DNA from: Capitella teleta
Taxonomy: Eukaryota; Annelida; Polychaeta; Capitellidae
Assembly: GCA_000328365.1 (NCBI GenBank)
Contig: KB302196.1
Coordinates: 207,946 to 271,945 of the forward strand
DNA length: 64,000 bases
Direction of reading: 5' to 3'
Numbering within the stretch: position 1 is the first letter of the stretch; every line of letters starts with the position of its first letter. The translations under genes and the position numbers were made by a program. The notes beneath the pieces were generated by a model. That model searched no databases. It worked only from the letters and a program-made list of their open reading frames with translations, and was not told the origin of the DNA. This document shows positions 36,565 through 49,976 of the stretch, piece by piece.

Positions 36565-37467
36565 CTACATATTTTTTAATTGACATTTGATTAGTTGAAT
36601 AAATGTTGATCTGAACTCTGCGTTCATCAGCGAATATATCACAATATTTATAGCTGAATTGAACATTCCAAAAACTGTTGGCGCAAACAACTCTGCGTAA
36701 GTAAGTAGGATCTTTGGATGTGTGATAATGTAAAGACTCATGATTGCATGTGGCAGCCATAGCACAGCACATCCACCGACCACAGTCATCAAAACACGGG
36801 TGACTTTCATCGAATCTGACACGACACGGTCTCGCTCGTCGGACATCGGTATCTGCAGAGCCTGGATTCGGCGTTTCTGATGCCAAGCAGTTATGCCAAT
36901 GTATCCATACAGTAAGCAAATCATCCCAACACACCACACATACAAAGCAATGTGAAATTTACGTGAGACCATAGTATCTGTGTTTGTTTTGTCAAGGTAG
37001 AAATGCTGACTAAGTGGCTGCAGCAGGAGGGCGATTGTCCACGTGCCCACAAGAATCCAATAGATCACCTTCTTGGTCACAATAGCATTGTACCTCAGTG
37101 CAATAACCACAGACAGGAAGCGGTCAGTGGCAATAGCCACAAGGTTTAACAAAGAGCAATAAATTGCTGACTCCAAGAAAATGTCTGCAATAATATTTTC
37201 CTTGTGATCAGCATTCACATAGATATTCACGATAGAATCAATGCCAAAACTTAGCCCAACGTATAGGTCTGCAGCAGCCAGTGATGCAACAAAAGGCGTA
37301 GTTGTCTTTCGAAGTTTTCTGCTCAACGCTAATGCAGTTAAAATTAATACATTTCCAACCACAATAAGAACACAGACAATGATATTGGCAATCCGCACGA
37401 AGAGTTCGTCTCTGGGCATCATGTCTGTTGGAAATGAACCAAAGTGATTCGCTTTATGTTTGGTCAC
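36565..37467 (-). CDS. Rhodopsin-family GPCR 2 (300 aa, intronless)
   Basis: Paralogue of the flanking receptors, with GPCR 3 its closest relative. Landmarks: GNVLILTALALSRKLRKTTT in TM1 and loop 1, LAAADLYVG in TM2, ATDRFLSVVIALRY after TM3, CAVLWLPHA in TM6, and NIVIY in TM7 (NPxxY proline replaced by Ile). Like GPCR 1 it has no TM5 proline. Loop 3 (WHQKRRIQALQIPMSDERDR) is the same at protein level as in GPCR 1. The C-tail is short and ends KCQLKNM. The N-terminus is about 25 residues with no clear signal peptide. The tandem arrangement and intronless form suggest local duplication of a retrocopy or of an ancestrally intronless gene. Ligand unknown; a MECO-like relation is inferred from missing residues. 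Confidence 0.94.
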   Translation of the reverse strand: MTKHKANHFGSFPTDMMPRDELFVRIANIIVCVLIVVGNVLILTALALSRKLRKTTTPFVASLAAADLYVGLSFGIDSIVNIYVNADHKENIIADIFLESAIYCSLLNLVAIATDRFLSVVIALRYNAIVTKKVIYWILVGTWTIALLLQPLSQHFYLDKTNTDTMVSRKFHIALYVWCVGMICLLYGYIGITAWHQKRRIQALQIPMSDERDRVVSDSMKVTRVLMTVVGGCAVLWLPHAIMSLYIITHPKILLTYAELFAPTVFGMFNSAINIVIYSLMNAEFRSTFIQLIKCQLKNM

Positions 37468-38604
37468 AGTGATAGCACTGCATTGTGGGAGTCCATTAGC
37501 CGGATGATCTGCTATGAATACATTCTATACGCTACAATTACGCGCTGACTTTGCAAATATCTGGAACAGAAATAACAGATAAGTTAATATGTTTAAAAAA
37601 TATCAAAAACCTATAATGATCCAGCCTCTGGAATTACATACTTTTACCAAAGATATATCAAATCAATTCGATAGAAAGGTGAATTTTTTTATTTATTCTC
37701 TGAGTTGCAGGCTGGCTACAGATGTCAATCCATGTGTATTCAGGCTATAGATCAGAGGTCACCTATAATTGATTCTATTGATTCCCTATCTGTTTGCCCA
37801 TATAATGGATGCAGAACTCTACTGTTTAGTGTCTACGTGTGTTTTGTGGCAAATTTGGGGTCTAATGGAACCTAGGTCGATACAAATTTAAAGCAAATGC
37901 ACCATGTATGCGTGGTGGGGGTCACGTCCAATTTGCTGGTTGAGATGACTGGTGAAATATTGCAAGGAATGACTATTTACTATGTATACTTTGAGGCAAA
38001 AGAAACGCACGCCTCAGTTTACAATACAGTTTATATTGTAGACGTTGTGCAGACTCCATTTTACGAGATTTTGGAGGCGGTTTATTTGTACAGATGTTGA
38101 CAAAATTCAGCCACACTTTGACGTAAGCAACGAACTGCTGAGGCATTACACTCAATCTGGCAAGCGATCGTTTAAAGTTTCACTCCTTGATCAAGAAGGC
38201 TTCAGGATTTATACAGCTCTCTTTGAAGTGCTGTTAATCGACTCATGGTTAAATTTTCGGCAATGGCTCAATGCTTTGGTGTGCAGAATTCACAGAGGTG
38301 TCTCTCATGTCAATTTCGCTGTCACAATTGTCTACTGCTCATGGATGTTACGGGATTTCGGAATTGTCTAGATATGAGAACTAATTTTTGAAAAGAAAAT
38401 GCATGAGGTTGTCAAGCCTATTTGAAATACCTTTTTCGCGACATTTCATGGCCTACAAAATAGATTTGAACAACAATAATTGCAATCATTGACCAGTGCG
38501 GTTCTTTTGTCTCTTGTTGCAATTGTTCAATATCACCAAACACATGTATGCCTGAATTGACTCTTGATTAGGTGAATAATTATCTGCATCAGGTAAACAG
38601 ATTG
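37468..38604. other. Spacer between GPCR 2 and GPCR 3
   Basis: About 1.1 kb of AT-rich DNA holding the presumed GPCR 2 promoter and GPCR 3 3' UTR. Two plus-strand ORFs of 67 and 108 codons (37,897-38,371) have no domain or signal features and are not called. Confidence 0.6.
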
Positions 38605-39567
38605 CTACATATTGTTCAATTGACATTTGATGAGTTGAATAAATGTCGATCTGAAATCAGTGTTCATCAGCGAATAGATCACAATATTTATAGCTGAATT
38701 GGAAACTCCACACAAAATAGGCCCGTGCCTCTCTATGTAGGTGTATTCAGTCTTTGGGTGTGCAATGATATAAAGACTGGTGATAGCGTGCGGCAGCCAA
38801 AGCACAGCGCAGGCTCCGACCACAGTCATCAAAACACGGGTGACTTTCATCGAATCTGACACGACACGGTCTCGCTCGTCGGCCATCGGTATCTGCAGAG
38901 CCTGGATTCGGCGTTTCTGATGCCAAGCAGTTATGCCAATGTATCCATACAGTAAGCAAAGCGTTCCAACGCACCACACATATATGGCAATATGAAGTTT
39001 ACGTGAGGCTAATTCGTCCGCTTTTGTTTTGTCAAGGTAGAAATGCTGACTAAGTGGCTGCAGCAGGAGGGCGATTGTCCACGTGCCCACAAGAACCCAG
39101 TAGATCACCTTCTTGGTCACAATAGCATTGTACCTCAGTGCAATGACCACAGACAGGAAGCGGTCAGTGGTGATTGCAAGAAGATTTGTCATAGAACAAA
39201 AGATTGCAGACTCCAAGATGAAATCAGAAAACATTGGTGGGACGTGTTCTATTTTCCCACAAACACCAAGTATTGCAACTAGTCCAAAGCTTAGCCCAAC
39301 GTATAGGTCTGCAGCAGCCAATGATGCAACAAAAGGCGTAGTTGTCTTTCGAAGTTTTCTGCTCAAAGTTAATGCAGTTAAAATCAATACATTTCCAACC
39401 ACAATAAGAACACAGACAATGATATAAATTATCAACACGAGGAGGATGTCTTTGGACAGCATGGCTGGTAAATGGAAATATCTGTGAATCAGTTCCTCCC
39501 TACACGGAATCTCAGAGAATGTGACGGAGTTCGTTAATTTGCTCACTGTTTGTCGATCCATTAGCAT
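38605..39567 (-). CDS. Rhodopsin-family GPCR 3 (320 aa, intronless)
   Basis: Third member of the tandem set and nearly superimposable on GPCR 2 from TM1 onward. Landmarks: GNVLILTALTLSRKLRKTTT, LAAADLYVG, TTDRFLSVVIALRY, CAVLWLPHA and NIVIY. The N-terminus is about 20 residues longer than in GPCR 2. An internal Met at HLPAMLSKD would give a start similar to GPCR 2, so the true start is uncertain. Divergence from GPCR 2 is concentrated in the TM2-TM3 and TM6-TM7 segments, where ligand-contact residues usually lie. Loop 3 has a single change (MADERDR for MSDERDR). The C-terminus KCQLNNM matches GPCR 2. Ligand unknown. Confidence 0.94.
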   Translation of the reverse strand: MLMDRQTVSKLTNSVTFSEIPCREELIHRYFHLPAMLSKDILLVLIIYIIVCVLIVVGNVLILTALTLSRKLRKTTTPFVASLAAADLYVGLSFGLVAILGVCGKIEHVPPMFSDFILESAIFCSMTNLLAITTDRFLSVVIALRYNAIVTKKVIYWVLVGTWTIALLLQPLSQHFYLDKTKADELASRKLHIAIYVWCVGTLCLLYGYIGITAWHQKRRIQALQIPMADERDRVVSDSMKVTRVLMTVVGACAVLWLPHAITSLYIIAHPKTEYTYIERHGPILCGVSNSAINIVIYSLMNTDFRSTFIQLIKCQLNNM

Positions 39568-42500
39568 TTGGTTTCAGTTACAGTATAGTTGCTTGTTAGC
39601 AACCAACTGCGCATAAATGCTGCGCCAAAACTTCTCAGGCAATAGATCCATACTTTACTCCTTTGTACGATTTCTATTTTGAGCACTTGCTTTACCTGTA
39701 CATCGTGGCACCATATTCAACGAAAGAACCCCGGCCAGTCACGATTTTTTGTTGAACAACAGTACTATGAATGAGACTAGTTGTCGACGTGTCAATTGTT
39801 CATGAGTCACATGTGACCCAGTTATGTTTCGACCTGATTTTCGTGACTTATTTCCAATAAAACTAATCCATATCCACTTCAATCATCCGTCTTGATGGTG
39901 CCATCCGCCACAGGCTCCAATCAATTATTGGCCGACGACCTTGCTAAACTTGAACGAATGCCTTCTCGAATACTAGTGGTTTACTCATCATCAGATTCTG
40001 GTTTTTGGAAAGAAGCCAAATTGTATTCCATGTATGCCCGATTGATGAATAATAAAATGAACTAAATAAATCATTGTGCAAAACATGTGGATCAATTACT
40101 TCCTCGTCTTGATTGATTTGTTTCTCACTTTATACAAAATATATCCGGTGCTTGACCATGCTTATAATATATCAAAATGAAAAATGATTTGATTGTGAAG
40201 TCGCAGATAATATGGTAATACCGGATTAACGAAATTCACCTTGTGTATATTTGCGCGCTCCCAGTCTACTGTTTTGGTCAGGCGTCGTCTGCTATTTTTT
40301 CGTGGATTTGTGGTATAACGGTCTTGTTGAAGACCCGAAGTATTAAGTGTATTTCAAGCATTATAGCCTTTAATTATTGTGGTTTCACGAAATAAAATAA
40401 AAATGCAAGACAAAATGATCCGCCTTTCCTTCCGATTGGTGAGGGGACATTCGAGCATAACGGCTCATAACGGTTTATGGAAAACATACAGTCATAATGC
40501 TATTTCAAATGCAGATAGATTGATAGACGAGTGAACATATACTCACGTCGTCGCAAAAATCACAACGGGCCTACATGGCGTAATTTGCATGTTACCCAAT
40601 AAGTGCGACGATATCTATTACTAGTAAACAGAAGGTATTAATTCGATCGAATATGTTAATTAACATAATTATCATGTCGTGCGTACACTCAAAATTGTTG
40701 GGACTCCACTCTTGGATGAGCATGTCCGGTCCAAATGCTATGGCGAATGAGCTAATTGCAATCATATATTACCGATAGCCACATAAGGAAATCAGGCTGA
40801 TGGAGTGATTCCACTGAGGTCTCGGTTTCGACCGAAAGAGCTCGCCTTCGTGTCCACATGCAGCAAGAGTAAGTGTCAGAATGAAAGGCACGTGATCGAG
40901 AGGCAGGGGTGAAAATGTGAGATACATAGGATTAAAAGAACTATTAAAATAATTAAAAATTCAATTGCGGCAATTAAGAAGCCCTTAATCGGGTTCTCTT
41001 AATGCCATTTAATCTGCATCCACCTTTCTACATCCTTTAATTTTATCCAAACATGTATATCGACAAAGAGAGCAATTCGCCTAATGCTAGATCGGCATAA
41101 TGGGATTGCATGTACATACTGTACGTATTTATGTTGATTTTTGTTGCGTAAATAGAAACATGTAAAGGCCGTGTAAAGGCATTAATCACATCTAGTAGAT
41201 ATCACATCTCAAAAGTAGCTGTAGTACTAATACCAGAAACCTGAAGCTATTGTGGATATTTATATGGTAATAGAAGTGTTTCAATGATTTCAAATTTTAG
41301 GTTCATATCAGGTAACTCAGAATTAAGGTGTGTCAATGTGGCAGCCCATATACGATACAGACGAAACAAAATCATAACAGTTCACTTTCCCCAGTCATGG
41401 TAATCACGTGGAACGCCCTTTTTTCTGCATCCGGATTCCGTTTGTTTAGAATATACATGCATTGTCGCCTTCTATTTATATAGGCCTACAGTGTATTAAG
41501 CCTTAGGGTTTATTATTGCACCCAGGTATATAACCTTTGACCTCTTACCTGAACAGTACCACGAAAGGTGCTTCATAAATACGACATTCTTTGACATAAA
41601 GCGCGAGACCAAAGCCTTTTGACGCGAGAGTAATTGGAGAAATCCAAATACTCAATTCAGAGAACGTCTCTGTTCAATTGAAGCACAACTCCACATATGC
41701 ATATACATGTATTTAGCCGCGGGTGTGAAACTCTGGAAGTGGAGTCCCACGTTGATCAGCCGACTGTGACCGTAGTGACCACGGTCATTGCGCACGCAGA
41801 GAAGTGCACGACGTTCATCCGAGCGCAACCGAGCGAAAAATGGAGATACCCCGAAGCATTTCCTTCTCGGGTCTCGAATAATCTCGAAGGCAGAAGATTT
41901 GTCCAAGGGCTGTGGCTGGAACGTCGGAAAACACCCTGAGAACTGAGAAGACTTCCGAAGAGCAGTGTAAATACTGAATGTTGACTATGCACTGAAGAGA
42001 TGCGAGTCTTGAATACTGATCAATGGATCACCATAGTAAAAAAAAGTCAAGATTGATTTTTTTTTCTTCTCTTGTGACAGTTTAAATATGGATATTGTAG
42101 AAAATAATTTTGAAATAAATGCAATGGTTCGGACAATGGAAACATACCACTTTAATCAAATGTGTCAGAATATCATTTGTGTAATAGTATAGGCGTGAGA
42201 AAATTATTTAGATAATTATTTGTTGAACATATGCATGTGGTGGGCTTTAATCGCTAGTTTAAAAGTAAACACATGCATCCGAAAATAAACCACTTTGATC
42301 CTGAGGTTTATTCGATGTTGTTATATGCGTGTATGAGAAGAAAAAGTTATCCCAAATATCGTTTTTATAAAGTGTATTGAGAGATCAAATAACACGTCAC
42401 ACATTTGAGTATTGTACGTAATACATTACATGCACCAGTTAGCGAAATGCAGACTTTATTTATGTTCATGTAAATCATACGCCCGTACACTGTAAACGGA

Positions 42501-43592
42501 ATATGCGTAATTGACATGCATCAGATCCGATAGCTAGCTGTTTAATCCATTGTACAATGACATTATTTGGACCCACAAAAGACATTGTTAAAACGTTGTC
42601 ATGTTGTGGCGATGAAGGATTTTCAACAGCCGCTGACAGTAACTACAGATATGTCATCTGGGAAAGTGAACTATTATATTTAACAGGTTGCCGATGCCGT
42701 ACAAAGGGAATAAATAAATTAACTGAACATGAGGTTCATGTTTCGATCATCGATGCCCAAAAGTAGTATGTGAAAATAGAGTTTTCGGCCGATACTCAAT
42801 TCCAAACAGCAGCTTGCACTATTGCAGGTACGCACATGCAGGTGAGGTGAGTCCTTTAAAGTCATTATAGACAAGTAATCAAAATGCATGTGGAGGGAGA
42901 GGTGTTTCAGTGGCATGCGAAAACAGAAAGATGAGTGAAAAAATGCACACGCACAAAACGTGTGGGTGATTATGCATGGTGCTAATTCTAATGCGGAATT
43001 CATTCCTCAGCGTGAGCTAAAAATGGGCTCTACATTTCTGCAGCAGCAGCAGCAGCAGCAGCATGCCGGTCATGCTTCAGCTGTCATCTTTTAAAGAAGT
43101 GCTCATGAATCGTGACGAGTCGAGACGTTCCGCGCCAGTGCCGCTCATAGAGACCGCAACAGAACCCCAACTCGCCTTCCCTCCCTATTACACAATTCAG
43201 GCGATCCGTCTCCTCACACTCTTCAACCCTCACACTCAATCCCGTCTCAGACAAATCCAGAAAATTGCATGTCGAATCCATTCGCAAACACAGCGCATGA
43301 AAAAGGGCGCACTTCCTTATGTAGGTCTCCGAGCGGTGTGTTTATATATGCATAAGTCGGCACAAGTTTTCTCGTTTTTAGCTTGTGGTAAAGATCCGAG
43401 GCACAAGGCGTAGTTGGACGTTGTCGTCAGTGTTTGTCGTCAATATTGACTTTCTGAGTGGACGTCTTTGTGGACTATGTCGATGCTGTGTCGTTCTTCG
43501 GAACTGCGTTCACCTCCACTGCTTGCAGAAAGGACTTGATCAAAGCCGGACAGGTTAAACGGGTTGTACGGGCGTCGGCAGGCGTCAGAGGC
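39568..43592. other. Gene-poor region
   Basis: About 4 kb upstream of GPCR 3. It contains TCATAACG at 40,465, a (CAG)7 run at about 43,040-43,061, and a GC-richer, CpG-containing stretch from about 43,100 that leads into the candidate exon at 43,593. Several 60-116 codon ORFs lack any supporting feature. I see no gene. Confidence 0.55.
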
Positions 43593-43654
43593 ATGGCGGA
43601 GAGGCGGCCGCTCGAGAAGCAGGCGCGCCATAAGAACCAGCGACATGTTCTCCG
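43593..43654 (+). CDS. Candidate first coding exon (possibly of the proline-rich gene)
   Basis: In the most CpG-rich part of the window, an ATG in good context (AGAGGCATGG) opens MAERRPLEKQARHKNQRHVL and ends in a consensus donor (CTCCG|gtgagc), phase 2. The sequence is basic and looks like a normal protein start. The 3' partner is unknown. Phase 2 fits the exon at 49,977-50,129 and also an acceptor at 57,611 inside the exon of the proline-rich gene. An in-frame Met further upstream exists at 43,458. Evidence is composition, context and splice signal only. Confidence 0.45.
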
Positions 43655-46600
43655 GTGAGCAGTCATTGAGTGGCGGTCCTGCCGAACACTTATCTGCATT
43701 ATCTTTGATTACTGGAAATCTTTTATGTTGAACATCAACTTTATTTTGAGTAATAGTGTGATGCCTGGATATTTTTTAATGTTAAATATTTCCAGTTTTC
43801 AAAAGACATGTAGATATCAAATCATTGTGCATGGATATCAGAATGCATCTTTCCTTCTTTTACTAGTGTGCGTGTATTTGTTAATTTTATTTAATTCTTA
43901 TTTTGGGGATTAATTTTTAATTAATTAATTAATTCAAAGAGAAAACAAATGACCCATTTATCGTTTTCACCGATCAAATTGATTTCTTTTGAGTCACAAT
44001 TTCACCCAAAGCCCTCAAAAGCTATATGTTGAAGCCACCATGATTCATCACTGGCAATCCTTTGAAAGACTGACTGGACAGTGGTCAACCACAATTCAAG
44101 TGGTCAAATGACTGGTCAGGCTTTCAGAGAACTTGAGGGGAGTGTTGCATCAATCAAAGCATGAAGTCCTTGTCAGATATCAATTATTAATCATCTGCCA
44201 ACTTTTGCCCTCTCAAGTCAAAGACCACACAAATCGAATCACTTTTTTATGTCTGGAGGTAAATAAAAACAAAGCCAACTTACCTTCCTCCCCAAAACAC
44301 TAAAGATATCCAAATATCAGCAGTCTATGATCCACTTAATATCGCCGTTGTTTATCCCACCCCTCCCCCCATTTTTCCCCTTTCAATTTTGTGCTGTGTG
44401 TGATATTATGTAATAATGTGCATATATACTAATTACTTACCTGTACTGTTGCAACTCCTTTTCCTCACGCACGTTAAATGTTTGGTGTGGTACATGTGCC
44501 CATAACTCGTATGTACATGTCGCATGTACATGTTTCTCAGGTGGATGTATTTTGATACCTGGATGGTCCATTAAGGAAACTTTATTTATCTGGAACGTGT
44601 TTGACTTTAATCCAGGGTTTACAGGTATTGTCTAATAATGCAACTTAACGTGCGTTAAATATTTGAACACTTCAATTTCTCAGTTATGCAATATACTACG
44701 TACATACAGCCGTAATATTATGCTTACTCACTGTATATAGTGGAAATGTTCGTATTACGCAAGTGTTATTCTGCTCGTCATGGGCACCTTCAACTCAAGC
44801 GACTAAACGTTACAAAGATGACCGCATTCCGATCTCAGCAGATCTAATTCTGACGAAATGTGTTTTAAAAGTTTCGGTATCATTCAACGATTCCATAAAT
44901 CACCCATTTATTTTGAATGCGAGATGCTTCAACATTCAACATTGAGGTTCGTCTGTCTGCAAGCGCAAAACATGAGCATAAAGAGTCAGGGCCGGTGTTT
45001 CGCTTACCACGCGTGAGATAGCATATATGCTTTCTGAGCTTCGGTTCAATTTTGACTGAAATTGACCGATGAGCGGTAATTCTGAAGCACCGCATTCGAT
45101 GCCTCCGACCCAATCGAATCGTTTTTCCTGATTCCCTGTATCGTTGTGTGGTGTGCGAGAAAACCCCATTCCCGCATTCACCTATTTGGTACATTCATGC
45201 ACGAAAAGGAGAAGACTTCCAGTACTTTGATCAAAGCATTTTCATACATATGTATATACACATGTACTCACTCATTTTTATGCTTATATTCTCTTTGGTT
45301 TGCTTTCATTGCAATAATTTTGGATCATGGAATTTTATTCTTGAGCCGTTAATTAGCGTTATTTCGTTACTTTGCGACAATTTTAAATGCTTTTGAAAAT
45401 GTGCTAATCACATTATACAATTTATTTTATGTCCAGATTGTAATTGTATTGCCCTTGATGACCAAAAGCATTTTTAATTACTTCTTGAACAAAAATAATT
45501 ACGCACTTCTGCGAGTTCGTACAGTTAGTCCGCGTTGCACAGCAGATATTATACGCATAGTTGCATGATGTATCGCCGTTGGCGGGCGCAAGCATTAATA
45601 CATCCGTATCTGAATCATAATTTATAATTAACCTATATTTTACATTGTAAGAAGATTGAGAGGTTCTCTCCCTGGCAAAAGTTTGATTATAAACTTTACA
45701 TTTCAATTTTCACGTTTTTAAACAGTGAAATGAGTACAATGTACACCCATTGAGAACCATGTCTTTACATGAGGTGTAATCATCATTCAATCACCGATTT
45801 CTGTCACCATTGTCATATTATTTTATTTCTTGTATTTAAATATATTTTTCTTTCATGTTTCTAGTTTATTATTATTATTTTTACTCAATTTTTTTTTTAG
45901 TTATTTTTTTTTTTTTTTTTTTTTATGAATCATTTTCAAAATAGAATGTTATTGAACTTGATATAGCTGATCTATCTACTGGTATATTCTGCAACGTCCT
46001 TTCCCAACATATAAAGAATCCGTCTTCATAACGTCCATTCAGGGATTTTGGCTACTAATTATTGTGGGTGTAGTTTGCATCACTCAGGACTGGGATTATC
46101 AGAACATGAAAATCGAATGTTTTTATTTCGACCCCTTGTCGATTGTTCCTCCAATTAAACCAGGTTAATTCCATTTGTTTTCTTTGAAATTTCAGGAATA
46201 TGTGCGCAAGTGGTTTAACTTATCACACACATGTAAATTCGTATCTATGCAACGCACACCCCTAATATGGTGTTGGCATTACCAGAGGGAGTTGCATTAA
46301 ATGCATTTCTTTTGCACCTAAGCATAATATGTGGTCGGTAAAATATTCGGTTGATGCTAACCATGGTTAAGGTCGTCATAACGAAGGAAACCCTTAAATT
46401 TAAGTATGCGCACAGCATGTGCACTACGCGCTCATCCGATTGTCTATGAGCACCACGACCTTTTGGTTATTCCGCCCATGGCTTTAAATACCAGCGCTGA
46501 AGTTGCTACGATTCGTCTTACATCATTTGGATCATAACGTTGAGGTCACGTTATGATTGGCTTCTTGGTCCCCTCCTCAAGCACAGTGACGTACACGTAC

Positions 46601-49600
46601 AGTTAACAATGAATCAGTGTGCATGCTTAATGGTATATTTTTAGCCACCAGACATATATGCCCTTAATTATGTTTCACTGACTTCCTAACTACTACTTGG
46701 TAAACTATTTTCAGTTTCATTTGCAATTGAGTAAAATATTTTAAAGTGTTTAATTTAGTTGTTTTATATGTAGCATGTGTGTTAGCATACTTTAAATGAG
46801 CAAGGTAGATGTAAATAAGAACATTTTTGTCTTATTAATGATCCTACAAAATATGATGTTTATCGCCTGCCCCCCCCCCCCCACCCATCGATATCCCGAA
46901 TGCCTTTTGTTTTTCTTCAAAATTACTATCCCCCATCATATTATTCAAATATTAATTATTTAAATGTATCACTCATGAATTTATGTGTTGTGTAGAACTA
47001 ATTGAGGCTCTGTTATCCATACCTATAATATCCAGTCGATGCATTGCAGTACAGTTACTTTATTGGGCAGCGATTAATCTGCTTCCAAGACAACATTAGT
47101 GGTACAGTATGCACTGGCTATTGTAAGTGTTCTGCTTATGTTCAATGACTGACCACTGAGTTCATCGCGTGTATGCTCTACCTCGCCTTCATGTCACCGC
47201 GTGGGCACGTGGGCACTAGGTTGGGCCGTCGAGCACACACATGCAAGCGTGTATATATCATCTGTGGAGGAGACGCCCATTTCTAAGAAGAGCCTCTATT
47301 CAGTGTTACCAGAAGTTTATCCCCGAATCAACCGATCTCATTATGTGAGCATAAATTAAATACGTGTTTTTTTTGGGGGGGAGGGGGGGTGGGGGTTGGA
47401 TTTTTTTCTTTTCTTTATGCGTCGTTAATGCGTCCAAGGATTTTTGTGCTCTGCCTTGTTTATAAGGCAGTCCTTTCTGATAAACAAAACGCCTCCTTTT
47501 GGGAGGTCACGCTTTCACTAATCGTTTTCGCAGAATTCACCTATGATTACCTGACCCGCTTGCGCTGCCTGATTTGTGGACTCGATCTCACACAAGAAGG
47601 TATCAACTCCGTTCGCTTGCATCGGAACACAGATTAGGTACAGGTTAGCCTCGATCAGAGGTCAATGACACCATAGATATACTTAATAGGTGTACACATT
47701 GTATACTAACCGATCTATGGTAACACCACGAATATAGAGATATTGCATGGTATCGTCACTCACCTGTGTAATAGTTATCACTAATCATAGATAGTTATCT
47801 TCATGATCGAAAGATATCATGTACATATTTTATGAATCATTACGAATGATTGCACCTTGCACTTCGTGAACTTCGTGAACCCTCCCTCGTTTCAACCCAA
47901 CGGGAGCCAAATTTCAAATCGTGAAAATTTTATGTTAAGATTATACAAGTAAATGAGTGTAAATATATAATAACTATTCTCCTTAAATATGATACAAAAT
48001 TTACTAATAATTATCATTATCATTAAATCGTATGGACCATTGGTTATCATGGTCGGAGATAGAATCATAATGCACTAAAGCAAACGTTATGATGCATCAG
48101 GTGTCACATCAGGAAATAGCAGTGGTGTTGCATAGAGAAAGACTATTATAATTACGGTTTAGGTATGTATTTGAGTATGTATAGGTCTAATCCATAGAGT
48201 ATGGAGTAAATATTTGACTAATCAACGATCCAAGCAATGTACGCTCCCTTATACTATCAAATCAAACACATCTATAGCACATGCGTGCATGCATTGTAGA
48301 GTCTATTCATGGCCAATCCGCTTACTATTCGTATACCGTCGTTATAGCCCCTACCACCCATAAATTTGTCGTAAACGATTATTTTATCTCGGTCCAAATC
48401 AAAGACTGATGTGGTGTAAATTCTCGCTAGGTCATTGACCTTGTAGTTCTAAAAATGAAAGCGAACCGGATTAAACGAAGGTGGAGATTAATAGAATCTT
48501 GGTAAATTATGATTAGACTGCCCCACCTACTATGTTTGGGAAGGAAGCTTACCCGTGTGAGCTTTATAGTGGCCTACAGAATCTGAGTTGAGGACGAAAG
48601 TTCAACGCGTGGAATCGGGATTACTGTAGTAATGATCATATTTATTGTTCGTGGCTCAAAACAGTAAACGTGTATAAAATGAAAATCCAGTATAAATATG
48701 ACGATATTGAACATTGACAACAAAGAAACTTTCCAAAGCAAAACAAACATCAAAATAGAATAGATAATTTAATGACAATCATAATGTGATTATGGCGGGA
48801 CGTCAAGTAAACAGGAATGAAAACGTTGCTTGCAAAAAGAAATTAGAAACACAGAATATAAGAGAGTAATAATTATGATTGCACTCACAGTCTGGAGTGT
48901 ATTTTAAAAAGTAAAATAACCGACATTTGAAGGGAAAACTTGCATTTGGTGGATTTGATGTATTTGACGTTGCACATCGAGGAGAGAAGACCTCTGTTAA
49001 AGTGTTGAAGGCAAAGCACGTGCGAGGAGGAGATGATGCATCGTTCTTTGTTTGTGCTAAGCTATTGGTGCGGGATTGTCTCACAATCCGAATTTGCAAT
49101 GTTTACGGTTCAGAATTATGCTGAGATAGGGAATTCGGACTTAAGAGCATTCGGCCTATCGACCCCTATCCGTAGCTGCGGCTTGCCTGAATCGATCTGA
49201 ATTGTATGCGTTTAGGCGATGTTTCACACTGATGATTTATAAAAATTAAAGTTTACAAAATAATAAATAAGATGACTAAGAGGATACATATGAACCAGTC
49301 TACGACACGCACTCAGGTCAGTAGCCAATCCAATGCTTTCAAAAGATTTTAGACCTGCAACTTTCGACATCCGAAATGATAAATTGTACTCGCGTAAATT
49401 TCGTTTGTAATCATTATTTTGTATCAATTCTTGTACACTTTCAGTTATGGGCTCAGAGTTCGTGTGCGAAAACGTACATGAACATTCTTTTGACAATCTT
49501 CAATATCACCAGAGAGCTCATTGGAGTCATTGCTATATTATTGTGTCTCAAACTTTTCAATAGAGAAACGTGAGTGATTTTTTTAATGCTGAGCATTTTG

Positions 49601-49976
49601 ATATTAAAGATGCACTTTGCGCGCACTGAAGTTCACCTGAATAGAGATTGTGAGATGCTGCATGGATATTACCCCATACATGTTCATATAATATTAAATG
49701 CATGTATGAAGAAGATCTATTCATGTTTTTCTCTCTAGAAGTTTACCATATAACACAGCACAAAACATCTGAACATGATACAGTATACGGGGAGGCGGGA
49801 TAATTTCCTTATGCGTATCAGCAGGAGCATAATGGCAGGAAATGACAGCAAAAGGAACATAAAGGGTTCGATGGAGAGGGTCGCTGATTGATTGCAGGTT
49901 GCGAGGGTTGAAGCATGCAGAAAACTCTGCCGCTTAATTAACCGTGTCCTCAGACGTACCTTTGATAGCAGTCGAG
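43655..49976. other. Non-coding stretch, probable intron or intergenic
   Basis: About 6.3 kb, AT-rich, with poly-T near 45,900, a C-run near 46,870 and five TCATAACG octamers between 46,026 and 48,092, including a second inverted pair with a 9-base spacer at 46,532-46,556. An exon-like piece at 49,445-49,569 is discussed among rejected items. No gene can be supported. Confidence 0.5.

Noticed and set aside
43063-43413. 116-codon plus-strand ORF after the CAG run
   Set aside because: No recognisable feature. It lies in the CpG-rich region just before the candidate exon and is more likely 5' flank or UTR.
48803-49099. Minus-strand ORF containing CFAFNTLTEVFSPRC, followed by a gtgagt donor
   Set aside because: Slightly Cys-rich and exon-like, but no start context, acceptor or recognisable domain; the antisense frame is equally open.
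49445-49569. Plus-strand exon-like segment with good acceptor (cactttcag) and donor (gtgagt)
   Set aside because: Only one frame stays open. That frame does not match the phase of the candidate exon at 43,593, and the peptide is an unremarkable hydrophobic stretch.
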